NCBI GenBank assembly: GCA_034770075.1
Contig: CM068385.1
Location: 43,732,721-43,796,720, forward strand
DNA from: Aralia elata
Taxonomy: Eukaryota > Streptophyta > Magnoliopsida > Apiales > Araliaceae
Length of the DNA: 64,000 bases
Direction: 5' to 3'
The position numbers and the translations under genes were made by a program. How positions within the stretch are numbered: position 1 is the stretch's first letter; each line of letters starts with the position of its first letter. The notes beneath the pieces are model-generated. The model was not told the DNA's origin and did not search any database. It saw only the letters and a list, made by a program, of their open reading frames with translations. Shown here in pieces: positions 1 to 13,892 of the stretch.

Positions 1-3000
1 CAAAACTCCCCAATACAATTTAATTTCTCATAGACCCCCCACTTCCCTATTTTTCCATCTTTACTTCCCACACAATCCATAAAACAAAAAAACCCACCCC
101 ACAACCACCCCCCCTCCCCCCCCCCCCCCCCCCCCCTCCCCCCCCTAAACACCCCCCCTAACCAACAATTTACCCCCCCCTCTCCCCCATTTACATTTAT
201 AACCTCACACCAATCTCCTACAACCCACCAACCCACACCAACACATATACACACCAAAAACAAACTCACACAAACCACCCACAACCCTTATCCACATAAT
301 CCAACAAATACCACACACCCCCCCTTCCAACCCCCCAAACCAAAACACTCCCACACTCCACCCTCACTACCAATCAAACCACCACACTCTCACACAACTA
401 TAACTAATCATCTCACCTACTCTAACATACCACACTCCTACAATAAAACCTACAAACAAACAACACAACCCAACATACCCCCCAAATTAACTCACCAACA
501 TCCCCCAAAACCAACCCCCAAACCCACCACCAATCAAAAAACCCCTCCTCTCCACCCAATAAACTCACCATACCCCACAAAACCACTACACCACCCACAC
601 ACCCACAACACCAAACCCCAACCCCCCCACACAAAACACACAATTACTAAAACCAAACCAAAATCACCATTACACCAAACCCACCCCAAAACCAAACAAC
701 CCCCCCAAAATCACCAACCTACCACTAACAAAAATATACCCTCCACACTACTTCAAAACCCCTACCACAAAAACCACCAAACAAAAAACCACCAACTATC
801 ACCAAAAAACCCCCACCACCCAACACAAACCAACAACACCAAAAACCATCCACCCACACCCAAACAAACCCCCCCACACAAACCCCCAAAACCAAACAAA
901 CCTAACCCCACCACCATAAACACCCCTACCCCACCAACAACCCCCCCCCCCCTCACCAAAAAAACAATAACCCACCCCCCTATCCACTAACCCAAAACCA
1001 ACTAAACAACCCACAACACCCACCCCTAACCAACAACCCAACCACCCCCAATACTCTTCCACCCCCTCCAAAAAACCCCCAAAAAATCCCACACAAAAAC
1101 CAAAAACAAACCACAACACCCCATAATATATCCCAATCAAACACCACAAACATAACCCTTATCACAATCCACCCCCTAAACCCCAACCACACCAAAAAAC
1201 AAAAACCCCCCCCCCAATCTCCCACCCCCCCCCCCCAATCAAAACACCCCCAAACCCCCCCCACCACCAACCACCACAAAACACCAAACCATACTCCCCT
1301 TTAAAACCTAAAAACCCCCACAAAAACTTACACAACCAAAACCAAATCAAACCATCAAAAAAAACAAAATTCCCCTTACCTTTCAATCATACTCTTTTAA
1401 AATCCCTCTATACAAATCATCTCCCCCCCCCCCACCCTCTATCCCCCTAATTAACAAATCCCCATTACATACCCCCACATCTAAAACAAAAAAAACAACC
1501 CCCATATTACATATCATCCAACCAATAATAATCCCCTACCACATCTCAACCAACTCTCACTTTTTTCAATCACCTCTCTTTTCCTTATACTTCCATCCAA
1601 CCTAATCCCCCTTAACCTCCCCCACATCCTAAAAACAAAACCAACCATCATCATTCCCATACCTAAATATTATTTTCTCTATATATCATTATATATATCT
1701 ATATAACACATCCCTAATATTATATCTAAATACAACATCCCTCACCCACATTCAAAAAACTTTCCCTATAACCCAACCAAAACTCCTCAATTCCTCCACA
1801 TATCAAACCCTTCTCCCTCAATATCAAAACACTCCCTTAAAAACCACAAACCATACCCCCCCCCACATCTCAAACCCCCCCACTAATCTAACATACCCCC
1901 CCATCTTAAATACCATCCCCACTTCCACTCTCAAAACACCCAAATAAACACCATTCCTTCCCCCACAACTCCCAAAATACAAACCACCTACATTACCCCT
2001 AACCAACCAACACCCACCCCACAAATATATCATACCCTTATACCCACACCACAACCTCAAACACTAACTCACTACCATCCAACCCACCCCCCCCAAAAAC
2101 CCAAAACAAATCAAACCACAACACATACAATCCAAACCCATCCTCCAAACACCAACCTCCAAATCCCCCCCCCCCAAACTAAACACCCCCCCCAACCCTC
2201 ACCCCCCTCTATTTTAACACCCATCAATACCACCCCCCCCACCCCCCCAACCCCCTCCTCCTCCCCCACCCCAAACCCCACACAATTTTTCCCAACCCCC
2301 TCAACCTAACTCAACACACCTTTCCCTATAACCCTAACCCCCTCCTACAACCAATAACCACCCACCCACCCTACCCCCAACTACCCACATTCAACCTATA
2401 TCCCCTATATACTCACCCCACTTCCACCCCCCCCCCCACCACCCCCCCCCCCCCACTCACCCCCCACCCACCCCACCCCCCCCTTCAATAACCTCCCCCC
2501 CCCCTTCACCCCCACCCCCCACCACCACTCACCAACAACCAACACACCCTCACATCCCTCTCCCCCCCACCCCCCCCCCCCCCATTCCCACACTTCAACA
2601 ATTCTCCAAAATACCTCATTCCCCCACACACCACCAACCCCCCCCCACCCACCCCAATAACCCCCCCCCAACCCAACCCATCCCAACCCCCAAACCAACC
2701 CCCACCCATCCATCACCTTCAATTACAACCACCCCTTCAAACCCCCCCATCCCCAATCACACCCACATTCATATCCCCAATTACAATCCACTCTCCCCCC
2801 CTACAACATATCACCCCCACCCCCCACCCCTCCACAACAACCACAAAAAAAAACACAAACAACACTAAAATACTCCCCAACCCCCAAAAAAACCCACAAC
2901 AAACTATAAATAATCAATTCCAACCCAAAAACCCCCCCCATTCCAATATCCCCCCAATACATATTAATAACCTCCTCTTAACCCCTTTCATTCCCCTCCT

Positions 3001-4540
3001 TTCCTCAACACATTTATTTCTCCTTCAATTTCATTACCCCTATTCACTTCCACCTCACCTCATTACTCCATATCAATTTTAAATATCATTTCCCCCCCAA
3101 TCTCCTCAACACTTTCATTCCTTTTCCATCCCCAAAACCCCTCAAACTATCCACCCCACCTCCCATAAATATCCCTCCCTACTTAAAATATCCTTATACA
3201 AATCCTACCATTTTTCCAAAACCTTTTCATATCCCCCCAATTCCCATACCATTCTTAAAACCATACCCCTTACCCAATTAATAATCCCCCCCATTTCCCA
3301 TCTTTTTAATCCATATACTACAAATCCCCACCCCCTCCACTTAACAATTCCCCCTCACATACATCCATTCACTATCCTTCCCCCCCCCAATTTAAAAACC
3401 CCCCTCTCCCCAAAACACTAAAACCTCCCATCCCCATCAATCCCCTTCACACCCTCCACTCCCCCCCTCATACCATTCCATCCCTATCCCACCTCCATCC
3501 ATACCACCCCATCATCCCCCCCCCAACACTCAACATCCTCCCCCCCACCTCCTACATATCCCCCTCCAATACCTCTCTACCCATACACCCCCATCTATAA
3601 ATACTAAAATTTAACCAAACCCCACCAATACCACTAATTTTTTTACATATCCCCCCTTACCCCATCTACCCCCCCCCTTTAAAACACTACTCCTTAATAA
3701 ACACAATACTTCTCTTACACCTTATCTTCCCACAACAATCATTAACATATCTTCCTCCTACCTACCTTTTCTTTACATACTCCCCTTACCCCCACTCTAT
3801 CCCCCTTAACTCCCTACTTTAATTTAACAAATACCCCTTCTCTTAACAACTATCCTTCCAACCCAAACATCATCTTAACACCTACTACCTTACCCTCATA
3901 ACACTTACTTTTCTTAACACTACTCCTTACCCCATCTACCCTTAACACCCCTATTTAATTACCAACAATACCCCTTCTCCTTACCATACTCTTCCCACCC
4001 ACACCATCATTATTAACACCCCTAAACTCTTTTCCCCCTCACTACCAATACTTTTTCCTATTTTTTCTTTACATATCCCCCCTTATCCACACCCATACCC
4101 CCCTTAACATCTTTAATAACAATACTTCTCTTAACACTACTTCCCTTACACCCCCAATATCACTACCTTAACATAACTCTATACCCCCCCTCATACCATA
4201 CTTTTCTTTACACTATTCCCTTATCCCCCCACATACCCCCCTTAACACCTATATTAATTAACACATACTTCTTTAACACTACTTTCCCCACCCACACTAT
4301 ATCTTAACACCTACTCCCTTATCAATAACTTTTTTCATACACCCTACTCCCCCTTCCCCCCAACTACCCTTTAACACCCCCTATCTTAATTAACACATTA
4401 CTCTCCTTAACACCTTACCTATCCTTACCACCAACTATCAATCTTAACACTACTATCCTTAACTACCGCACTACTCTACTTTTCCTTTTTCACTTTCCCT
4501 TTTACCCTAAACACTATTACCCAATAACCCAACAACCCTA
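1..4540. other. G-free, C-rich low-complexity tract
   Basis: The + strand is almost entirely A, C and T. I noticed only isolated G bases (near 33 and 4468) before normal composition returns at about 4545-4560. C-runs are frequent (about 110-145, 2420-2600). No gene family is recognisable. Long open frames on the - strand exist only because that strand has almost no C and are Gly/Trp/Val-rich nonsense. The abrupt change to ordinary sequence near 4560 and the damaged look of the neighbouring element make a sequencing or assembly artefact the leading explanation. A genuine strand-asymmetric satellite is the alternative. Confidence 0.85.
3650..4460. repeat. Degenerate tandem repeat inside the G-free tract
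   Basis: Variants of the phrases cttaacactactcccttac and ttaacacctatattaatta recur many times, at irregular spacing of several tens of bases. This looks like an eroded or error-ridden minisatellite. The unit length cannot be fixed by eye. Ordered repetition suggests that at least this part reflects real repetitive DNA, even if base identities are unreliable. Confidence 0.45.
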
Positions 4541-4559
4541 TCATCAGTATCACATTTAC

Positions 4560-7500
4560 CCATTGTTGTCACAACGTGCCATCCGGCATCTTTATTTCTT
4601 CACGCCGCATATCATCATCTGCCCCCAGAACTTCCTTATTCATTCCTCCCTCGCTCATACACAGTACACTTTACACCCCCTCCCCCATCTTCCACCTCGA
4701 TTTTTGCGTGTGAATTCGCAAGGGCATTTTTACGTCGATTTTTTCATCATTGGTCCCCTATTGTATCCAAAAACGGGTCCGGTACAGTGATCGACACGCT
4801 ACAGGTCACAACGTTGACCGATCACTTGTCTTTCAAATTCGCGTCAATGATTTTGCTATGAATGTTGACGTTGGTGCATGGTGTAGAAATAGAATTTATG
4901 CTTTTCATATGCTATGTAAATGTAACATCACTATATTAAATCTATGTTGCATCTATGTGAGTTCCTATTTTATTTGTTCTTAATGAGGCCGGTCCCAACA
5001 TATTGTTATTTCCTTTTCTGCAATAGAAACATGCATTACATGATGTAACACACATATGAATGCAATTTAAATCCGTTTGAGGGCTTTGGATTGATGGTAA
5101 ACCACGTTTGGGCTTATGCCTGGGATGTCCCAATTTACCAACACGGCAACACTGCCGATTTTTTTTTTTTTATTTTTTTTTTTTTTTTTTAACCATGCAT
5201 TCCTGATGCAATTAATCATATGATGATCCAGGAAATTTAGGAATGTTCATTACCAATAAATTTTTTAAAAGCGAAACTTAACCTCTTTCTCTCTCGCACC
5301 TTCTATACCAGCGATGGATCGTGATGCGACCCAGTTAGCTCCGTCCGCCTCTCCCGACTTCGTGTGTTCGCCGTCGTAGGGCGGCACCCACTCCTGTTCC
5401 TCCTCGTACACCTCAGGCTCAGTACGCTTGACGGAGGCCTTCATGTCCGTCCTGGTACATCCAGACGTGGAGGAGGATGTTCCTCCGGAAGCGTTGCCGC
5501 GCAAGAGCCATCCTCCAGCACATCGGCTCCCTCTTAACTCATCAGGGCTACCTTATCTGGCGCCACTGTGCAGATAAACCCGATACTATTAAGGGGATCG
5601 GGATTCTCAGTCGTCCACCCCTTCAGCATCTATCTCGTGTGGCTAACGAGGGTATATTTCAGCTCAATTCATTCCGATTAACACTCTCCATTTCTCCAAA
5701 TCTCCCGGTTTTATCGGATTCTGATACCACTATGGTGAATAGCCCCATAGGTTACCCGAGTTAACCCAGCCGAGGTGGGCCACCTGGTATACCCACATCT
5801 ACTCCCCGTTTTACGCGCCCTGCCACAGGTGACTATCGGGCGCTGGGATGGTGGCCACTAGGGGCTTTCGACATTTCTTCCACTATCAGTCACCCCGCCC
5901 AGTGTCACCTTGATGTTACCCATGAGGGGCTTTAATCCCCGAGCGATGGTTTCCACCAAGAACGCAGTCTTCTTCATCTCCTCCGACCTGCGAGGTCGTG
6001 TCCTTGGACCCCCATGGGACTGGAGGTAACATTACTGGCACTTGGAGATTTACCGTGGTCCCTGCGATCCCCCTTGGATCTGGATATCACTCCTGCGGAG
6101 CGTTCGAGCTATGCTGGGCTTCGCTGCTGAGGACCGGGTCTTTTAAGGCCCGCAGTATCCGATCAGCGTGCTCTTGGCTTGTCGGATTGCAGATGGGGGG
6201 TCTCTATGCGCTTTGCCTCTATTCCAGCCAGATCAGTGGCCACCCCCCAGGGGGACATTCATGCTACGACGCCTGTATTCCTCGCCCATCATGAGGCGGT
6301 TGTTTTCTGGGGAAACAACTCCTCCAACCATTCAATTTCAGCGTCGTAGCGACGCCGGTCAGAGACGTGGACCGCCATTCGAGCGGTGATTATGACTTGG
6401 GGGTCATTCACCTGTTGGCCTACATTTTCCCTCCATGGCAATGCGTCTTACCTCTCAGAGGGGAAGGACTGATGCCTGGCTCGGGCCTTTCTACCACTTT
6501 TCTGTTGTGAGGAGTCCCCTCCTCCTCTCTCTTACTGGTAAATCCTTTTTCCTTTCATCCTCTTTTCTGTATTTGATAGTGACTCCAATGCCTTGCCTTG
6601 TGTTCATATTCACACATTTCTGGGCTTGACGAGCGATATGCTTGCCATGGTCTGAAGGCCATAATCACTACTCTGGGCCCGGACCACTCCATATCCTCGG
6701 GGTCAGGCGATGGGGTGGGGACATCACAGCACTTCTGGAGGGAGTGGTCCCGTGTCGGGCAGCTTTGCACATTGTCGTATTTCAGCTATAAGGGACGTTG
6801 ATCACGGCTGCCGACCGTCGTCTGGATTCCCTACCTCTCGCGAGTCATCTGACTGTGGGTTTTGACTATCTGACCGGGCAACCTTCCAGTCCGGCCGCGG
6901 AGTTCGAGCCTTGTCCACCCGTGCGCCTCACTTTGCAGAGTGTTTGGAGGCTGGGCTGAATGTACTCTGGCGAGAGCGCAGCCATTCAGATGCGTCCACT
7001 GTAGACGAGGAATCCGCATTCCCCGCACTATCCCCGTTTTCCTATTCAACTACTTTTCTGGCCCGCTGAGCTTCTCAGCCACTCGGAGATCGATGCTCCC
7101 GCCGGGGAGGACGGTCGGATGCCTTTCCCACGTGGTCCCCACTACGAGCGATCATGCAATTCCGTACATGGTGGGTGCCACCGTTAACCATCCGGATCCC
7201 CTCAGACCTCGGGCCACTTTCTTTCTTGGAGATTATGGTTCCGACAGGCTCGGTGAACGATGAACCTAGATTGGGCCTGCCTAGTGTTCGAGTACCCCTA
7301 ACCTCACGCTGACGAGAATTCGCCTCATTGACCCGTCAAGGTAGAATCAGCTTGTCTGCTATGTTTATTTCGGGGGATGGGCCCCGTGCCCCCCCCACGG
7401 AGGAGGCTTACACCTTACGATCCTGACAGGTGCAGGTATTTATTGATGCGGCAGGCCCGAGTTCCATCTGATGCCCCCACACAAACCAAAACAAGCGCAT

Positions 7501-10229
7501 CCCTACATTCCCTGAATATGAAACTTTGGTCTCTACCGTCCGGAGCTCAGACGACTCCAAGGTGGATCCAGTATCGCAGGATCCCACCCTCCTGTGCATT
7601 GCATAGATGATACTGATTTTATTTAGACCAAGGGGGGGGGGGGGGGAATAGGATTAGAGGATCATTTTGTATCAGCACCTGCTTAGATTCTCTTTTTCAT
7701 TTATGCCACTATGTAAACTAGAACCTTCATTTTATTTATATCTATGCAACAGTTTTTCTTTTCATTTTTATGGGATTCACCTGGGTTTATTATTAACAAC
7801 TGTTATGATGCATGCTCTGGGTTAAATCTTTATGGATAGAAGAATTGACCCCCATGTAACGTCCTTTTTGATTACTAATTTTTTCACTACGATGTCGTAC
7901 CTGCGGATGCCGACTGGTTCGGTCCCCCCCCCCCCTATTACCCCCCCCTCCAGATGGATATTCCATTCCTCCCACAGGGTTGGATTACAGCGGCAGCCTT
8001 TTCTTACCCGCTAGGTTGGACAATGTCATACCTGCCAGCCAGATAGTGGTTATCGTAGATAGATGGTCTTTTGGCGGACAACTTCTTGGTCCGTTATTAA
8101 AAACTCTCCGGGTGCCCAGCGGGCTCTGTATGGTGGATAGGTCTTCTGAAGCTGTTGGAGGGCCCCTGCCCGTTCAGGAACTACTGGTGTTTAGGTTTGG
8201 GACAGTAGACGCTTGACCCCACCCACCCTTGAGGAGTATAGCTCGCATTCACGCGGCTTGCCGTATGGATGGTCCCTGATGCTAGGGTTACCGTTAGTTC
8301 CTATGCGCCGTCAAATTCCTTGACCTTTTTACCCGGGTATTGCGGAGTGCGCAGTTCTTATTACCAGGTAATTCACATCACGACCCCCATCATTGGTTCC
8401 ACTCTTCAATTGCAAGATGTGACCGCGACTTTTGGCTCAACCTGGACATTATTTCCGTCTCCTTTTCCTCCGGTGATTGTTTTCCGCGTGTACCGAGGGA
8501 GCGCTTTGGGATGCCCTATGGAGAGTGGGCGGTTTCTGATGGCACTGTGTCACTCTCAGTTTTTCAGTAATTTGCCTGCAGGAATCTCGATCACTAGTGG
8601 ACATGCGGATTGTTTGCGGCCAATTAGGGCCCTTCCAGGGAGGAATCACCACCATCTCTCGACCTCATGATCTATAGGCGGAATACCCTATATGTACGGC
8701 CCCACACATATTTAGCCCACGTCTATCCGACGGAAGATTCATTCAGGAGGGAGCTCGACCTTTGCTGTATGGTGTGGTCATTTTCAATAGAGTCATTCTT
8801 AGTCCCCCATCGGGCCTACTTACCGCCCGCCAAGGGTTTTGGCTTCTAGATCATTCAACGATCACAACATAGCCGCGCATTTTCCTGTTTCGTCCGTGAG
8901 CTTGTACTGGATGTGGCCCATCCTGGTACAGTCCCATTTTTGTCTATCATCATGAGGACCCCTTTCATCTATTGGTTTAGTCCGGGCATATTGCTCCTTC
9001 ATGAGCATCTTTGACCTCATGTGTGCCTATGGTCATGGATTTCATATCCCATATGCTGGGTTAAGGGCGCGTGACGACCTATCATCCCATCCCCTGGCGG
9101 GTTACTTGGGCAGTTTGATATCCAGACACAGGATTTTACAACCCTATCGACCGGGTACAAGCCGCATACCGACTACCTTATAATCATTCTTGTAATCAGG
9201 AGAGGGATCTATTGCCTTGTATACACCGCGCTTTGGAATCACAAGGATCTTTTGCCGAAATATAGTGCGAGCTGTCACAATCCAGACATCTTGTCCTACG
9301 TACAAGTGGGTTGCTGTGGGAGACCTGGATTCGGCTAGTTTTGAGTCGGACTGGGGCCTTTGATGACTCTGGAGTAGATATTCTCACGAGAAGATACCAA
9401 CCAGACCACTCCATTCTCAGCCGATTCTAGCCCCCCGACATAAAACGATCATCAAAATCGCGTCGCTGAGAGGATTCCCGAACTCCTCCTTGGCCCTGAT
9501 TACTACTGAAGACCCCGAGCGGGATGCCGCCCATATTGCCGAGAGAAGATGGAGGCTCATCGGGAACTTAGAGATAGCATGCCATTGCCTGATAGAAGAG
9601 GCCATATGTACTTGTCAACAGACCAGGGCAGTGGGTAGATTGCACAATTCTTGGACTAACGTCCACGCCGAGCTACTGCTTTACTGGATCGTATTGATAT
9701 GATGGGGCAGCAGATTGCAGGAGTATGCTGATGCTTTCAGATCTATCCACCACCCTGTCCATCCTGCTTATCGGCTAGTTTCAGATTTGTAGATTATTTT
9801 ATTTCCTGCATAGACTATGTTGGTTTCATCAGTTATTGAAAGATAAATCTTGTAATAAAACGACTTATATATATATAGAGACATGCATTTAAATTTGGTC
9901 ATTTTCCCCTTTTGTCGTATCATTGCCCTCCCATCGGATCATCATTTTATCCAACTGACCATGATTTTGACATTTTCGCCTTCTTTCTTTCCTCAAGACT
10001 TGATGGAGATTTGACAGATATTGCCCGCACACCTTTTGATTTCGTCGGATTGAATTTCAGATTTTTGGACAACTGTTTGGGTTGGATCAGGCATGTATTC
10101 TGGGATGAAACTGGTTAGGCAGTTGGTTTCGGGAAAGGTTTTGAGGGTGTAGGAAGGTTTTATCTGGCTATCGAAAATTGGTTTTGGTTGGGGAAAGGAT
10201 TATTTTTAAAGGATCGGACCGCGCCATGA
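4560..10229. other. Long 3' region of the Tat element, no recognisable gene
   Basis: Between the G-free tract and the integrase end there is 5.7 kb of mixed-composition DNA. The + strand (antisense to pol) has several open stretches of 60-130 codons, for example 5477-5764, 6940-7263 and 8269-8670, but none matches a family I know and frames change constantly. Simple-sequence marks are a poly-T run near 5158-5190, a poly-G run near 7632-7646 and a short TA run near 9868. Some Tat elements carry an antisense ORF in a long 3' region; that is a possible identity, not shown here. Confidence 0.5.
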
Positions 10230-10275
10230 TGGCTGCCTACGTACCCCCACAAGTTGGGAGATCAGGTCCTACGTA
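10229..10275 (-). other. Motif just downstream of Tat pol
   Basis: The + strand carries ggctgcctacgtaccc followed by gggagatcaggtcctacgta. From memory, this pair of phrases, each containing ctacgta, recurs next to the pol end of many plant Tat/Ogre elements. It sits at the boundary between the integrase C-terminus and the long 3' region. Its role is unknown to me. Confidence 0.5.
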
Positions 10276-11520
10276 TTTCGCTCTCAAAGGAAAAAAGAAC
10301 TGATGATTTAAGCGTAGAAACCGCTTCACCGAGTCAGCATTGAGGGGGTTGTGGAAATACCTCACCATCCATTTCTTGCAATATGAGGGCTCCTCCGGAT
10401 AGCACTTTTCTTGATCACGAATGGCCCTTCCCAGTTCGGGGCAAACTTCCCCTTGGCCTCGTCTTGACAAGGCATGATTCTTTTCAACACCCAAATCGTG
10501 TTTCCTTGAACTTCCGAAGTCTTATCTTTTTTATCGTACGATCGAGAGATCCTCTGTGATATAGCTGACCATGCCAAATGGCAGCCACTCTCTCTTTCAT
10601 CAATCAGGGCCAATTGGTCAATCGACTTTGCATCCAATCCTCTTCGCTTATCTGAGCGTCGATCACTATTCTGAGGGACGCCATCTCAACCTCGACTGGT
10701 AGAACAGCCTCCATTCCATACACCAAAGCGTAAGGGGTTGCCCCTGTAGAAGTACGCGTTGATGTTCGGTATGCCAGCAAGGTGAGGGGTAAAAACAGAT
10801 CTGGCCATCCCCGATGATTAGCAGAACATTTTTGCCATGATCTTCTTGATGTTCTTATTGGCCGCCTCCACTGCCCCATTCATTTTGGGACGGTTAAATG
10901 ACGGAATTGAGATGCTTAATCTTGAACTGGTCACACAGTCCTTTCATGAGGGCGTTGTTTAAATTCTTGGCATTGTCGGAGACTACAACCTCAGGTTGCC
11001 CATAATCGGCAAATGACATTATTCCTGATGAAGCTGACGATGACCTCCTGAGTGACTTTGGGGAAAGAGGCTGCTTCTACCCATTTGGTGAAATAATCGA
11101 TCATTGACGAAGATGAATCGGTGAGCCCGTTGCTTGCTTTGGGGCTCTATTGGTCCGATTACATCCATTCCCCACATTGAAAATGGCCAGGGGGAGGTCA
11201 ATACAGTGCAGTTCATATTGGAGGTGTATGGATCACATTACCGTGCGCCTGGCATTGATAAACACCGTTTGACATGATCATCGCAATCGGCTTTCAGCGT
11301 TTAACCAATAATGCCCCGTCCTCAAGATCTTTTTGGCGCAACAACGGTCCACTCATGTGTGGCCCACACACCCCGCCATGGATTTCGTTCATAATCCTTT
11401 GGGATTGCGTTTCGTCTACGCATTGCAACAGTCCCAAACCGGCATCCCTTTTGTAAAGTGAATCGCCACTCAGGTAAAAACTTCATCGCCATCTTTTGAA
11501 TTCTCATCCTTTCAGTCCGA
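10237..11520 (-). pseudogene. Tat element integrase (broken)
   Basis: Integrase inserts the element cDNA into the genome. In - strand order, 11322-11507 matches the N-terminal region before the catalytic core (GVWATHEWTVVAPKRS), 11019-11216 the start of the core (PWPFSMWGMDVIGPIEP, including the first catalytic Asp), 10604-10879 the second half (TSTGATPYALVYGMEAVLPV), and 10362-10637 the C-terminal region (KGKFAPNWEGPFVIKK). These pieces are in different frames with gaps, so no intact integrase is encoded. The family assignment is firm. Whether the frameshifts are real mutations or sequence errors cannot be told from one copy. Confidence 0.85.
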
Positions 11521-11689
11521 TTTTGCCTGATCGGGAAGGGATCTGTCTCTCAGATATTCCCTTATGTCGTGATACCAGGGTTGCCTCGTCAACACCACCT
11601 CGTTTGATAACACTGCCACATTTTCCTCATATGCCGGGGCATTCTGTACGGTGATCTCAATCTGTGGACTGTCCCTAACTCTTGATCAC

Positions 11690-12210
11690 GTGGACTCTAA
11701 GGAAGCCAAAGTTGCCAATGCATCGGCAAAATCATTCCGTCCCCGAGGAATATGGGCGGAAGGGCGATATCCTCGAACTCTTGCATAATGCTGGGTGACA
11801 CAACGATGGTATGAAGTAACCGAAGCTCCTTAGTGTTGTATACCCCAATTGCTTGTCTGATTACCAATTCTGAATCCTCGAACACCGCTAGCCTTTTTAT
11901 CCCCATGTCCACGGGCCAATCGGAGTCCCAAGAATACACCCCCTCGTATTCAAGCGGTGTTGTTCGAATTGCTGAAACGAAGTTTAGTGGCCACGGGGTA
12001 TTGTTCTCCGGTGATAGAGACTAAGACCGCTCCGGCTCCTGGCCCCCTCGGGCATTCATGGCACCATCAAAATACAGCTTCCCAGAATGTCCCCTCGTCA
12101 TCACATTTTTTCGCGCGATACCCAAAATATATCCTCGCCCGGAAGAGGAGTTTTCTAACGGCTCCATCCCTCCTGCCGGGGCTTCTGCCAACTGATTCTG
12201 CAATTCCCCT
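11690..12210 (-). pseudogene. Second, archaeal-type RNase H domain (aRNH) of the Tat element, broken
   Basis: At 12021-12203 the stretch GKLYFDGAMNARG carries the first catalytic Asp of an RNase H fold. At 11697-11939 the continuation MGIKRLAVFEDSELVIRQ holds the second acidic pair, then a stretch around NTKELRLLHTIV. Plant Tat/Ogre elements have acquired this extra domain next to the ordinary retroviral RNase H, and its presence is the main basis for the lineage call. The two parts are in different frames, so at least one indel separates them. Confidence 0.8.
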
Positions 12211-12279
12211 GCCCTTTCATGGCCTTCTGGGTCACGTACACCATGTCAAACTGTTTGTAAAATTAAACTGCCATCTTGA

Positions 12280-12700
12280 TAGTCGACAATTCAGCATGGG
12301 CCTTTCGAAAATAAATATATTTCAGGGGGATCCATTCTTGATATCAGGTACGTTGTATGCCCATGGAGGTAGTGCTGTAATCTCCCTGCCGCCCAAGGCC
12401 AGAGCACAACAAGTCTTCTCGATGGGGAGTTGTAATTCTGCTCACATTGGCTAAATCTTTTTGCTGAGGTAATAGATGGCCTGCATCCTTTACCCGCCTC
12501 ATTTTTCTGTCCCAGCATGCATCCCATCGCAATGGCATTGACCGATATGTACATAAACATAGGGATCACATCCTTCGGGGTCGGGTACCAGCACTGGTGC
12601 CTCAGTCAATTGCTTTTTAATGGTCTGAAACGCCTTTTGACATTGCTCATTCCATTCTTGGGACACCCCTTTTTCTTAACAGTCTAAAAATCAGGCTCAC
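12280..12700 (-). pseudogene. Retroviral-type RNase H of the Tat element, broken
   Basis: The frame 12291-12569 reads MIPMFMYISVNAIAMGCMLG near its start, matching the beginning of a Ty3-type RNase H (the usual Asp position is not clearly preserved: ISVNA). Later residues such as ISRMDPPEIYLFSKGP match the end of the connection toward the aRNH. The middle is shuffled between 12291-12569 and 12344-12538 because of indels. It lies in the expected position between reverse transcriptase and aRNH. Confidence 0.7.
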
Positions 12701-12863
12701 ATGTGGTCGTCAAGTGGGATATTAAAACGGCTGATAAAAGTTTATCCTCCCGAGGAATCCTCTTATCTCCTTTTCTGTGTGAGGTGCCGGCATATCCACA
12801 ATGGCCTTAATCTTTGCTGGGTCCAACTCAATGCCCCGATTACTAACCAGGAAACCCAAGAGC

Positions 12864-13892
12864 TTACCCGACTGTACTCCCGAAAGCGCACTTGGCTGGA
12901 TTGAGCTTCAAAATTATACTTTCTGAAGCCGATCGTGAATAGCTTTTTTGAGAATGAATTATATGATCGGATTCTACCTTCGATTTCACGATAATGTCAT
13001 CCACATAGACCTCTATCTCCTTGTGCATCATATCGTGGAACAAGGCCATCATGGCTCTCTCTGATAAGTAGCCCCCTGCATTTGTGAGACCGAAAGCCAG
13101 TCGTCTATAGCAGAAAGTGCCCCAGGGGGTGATGAATGCGGTTCCTTTTCCCCGGTCTTCTTCCGCCACCCATTATCTGATGATACCCCGCAAAGCAATC
13201 CACAAAAGAATACATTTCGTACTGGGCTGTGTTATCTACCAGGATGTGTATGAAAGGCACCGGGAAGTTATCTTTGAGACTGGCCTTGTTTAGATCTCTG
13301 TAGTCTACACATAACCCTCACCTTTTCCTCCAGGCTTAAGCTACTGGGACTACATTGGATAGCCATTCCGGTAAGTAGATACCATAATGATTCCCGCCCC
13401 TGAACTGCTTGATGATCTCTTCCTTCACCTTTAAACTCTCCACTCCGGTTTCAACTTCCTCAGTTATCTGCTTGACAGGAGCCTGAAACCCTCCTTGATG
13501 GGTAATCGGTGTACCACAATGTCGGTGGACAAGCCAATCATAATCTCCTCATGAGACCAGGCGAAGACATCCTCATATTGTTTAAGCAACTCAGTCATTT
13601 CGACCTTTTGGCTGGGGGTAAGGTCCGTCCCTATCTTGAGTTCCTTTGGCTGGTCAGGGGTTCCAATATCAATGGTGATGGTTTGGTCCAAGTTGGGTTT
13701 GGGTTTATCCTCGACCCATCCCTTGATCTCGTCAGGTGCGTCGTCGTAATCTGTCTCATCTTGTTCAATGCCCATTAAATCGAAATCCAGCTCAATGTCA
13801 AAATCATAATCATCATTAAAATTTGAAAGACCATTTGTTAGGCAAGGATTACTCAAATTGGAACACCTGACATGAAACAAAATACTTGTCAT
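12864..13892 (-). pseudogene. Reverse transcriptase of the Tat element with upstream linker, broken
   Basis: Frame 13464-13892 holds the acidic linker before RT and the conserved ELLKQYEDVFAWSHEEI and DIVVHRLPIKEG segments. The fingers region follows in shifted frames (about 13170-13460, where DNTAQYEMYSFVDCFAGYHQ is readable). Frame 12864-13169 carries FITPWGTFCYRRLAFGLTNA and the polymerase active-site box YVDD. RT copies element RNA into DNA. At least three frame changes make it non-functional as written. Confidence 0.88.

Noticed and set aside
1..400. Possible telomeric repeat at the window start because of C/A/T-rich sequence
   Set aside because: No regular CCCTAAA repeat is present; only isolated similar words occur.
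422..2722. Several - strand open frames of 65-116 codons rich in Gly, Trp and Val
   Set aside because: They lie in the G-free tract. The - strand has almost no C, so the amino acid make-up and openness follow from composition alone; no family signal.
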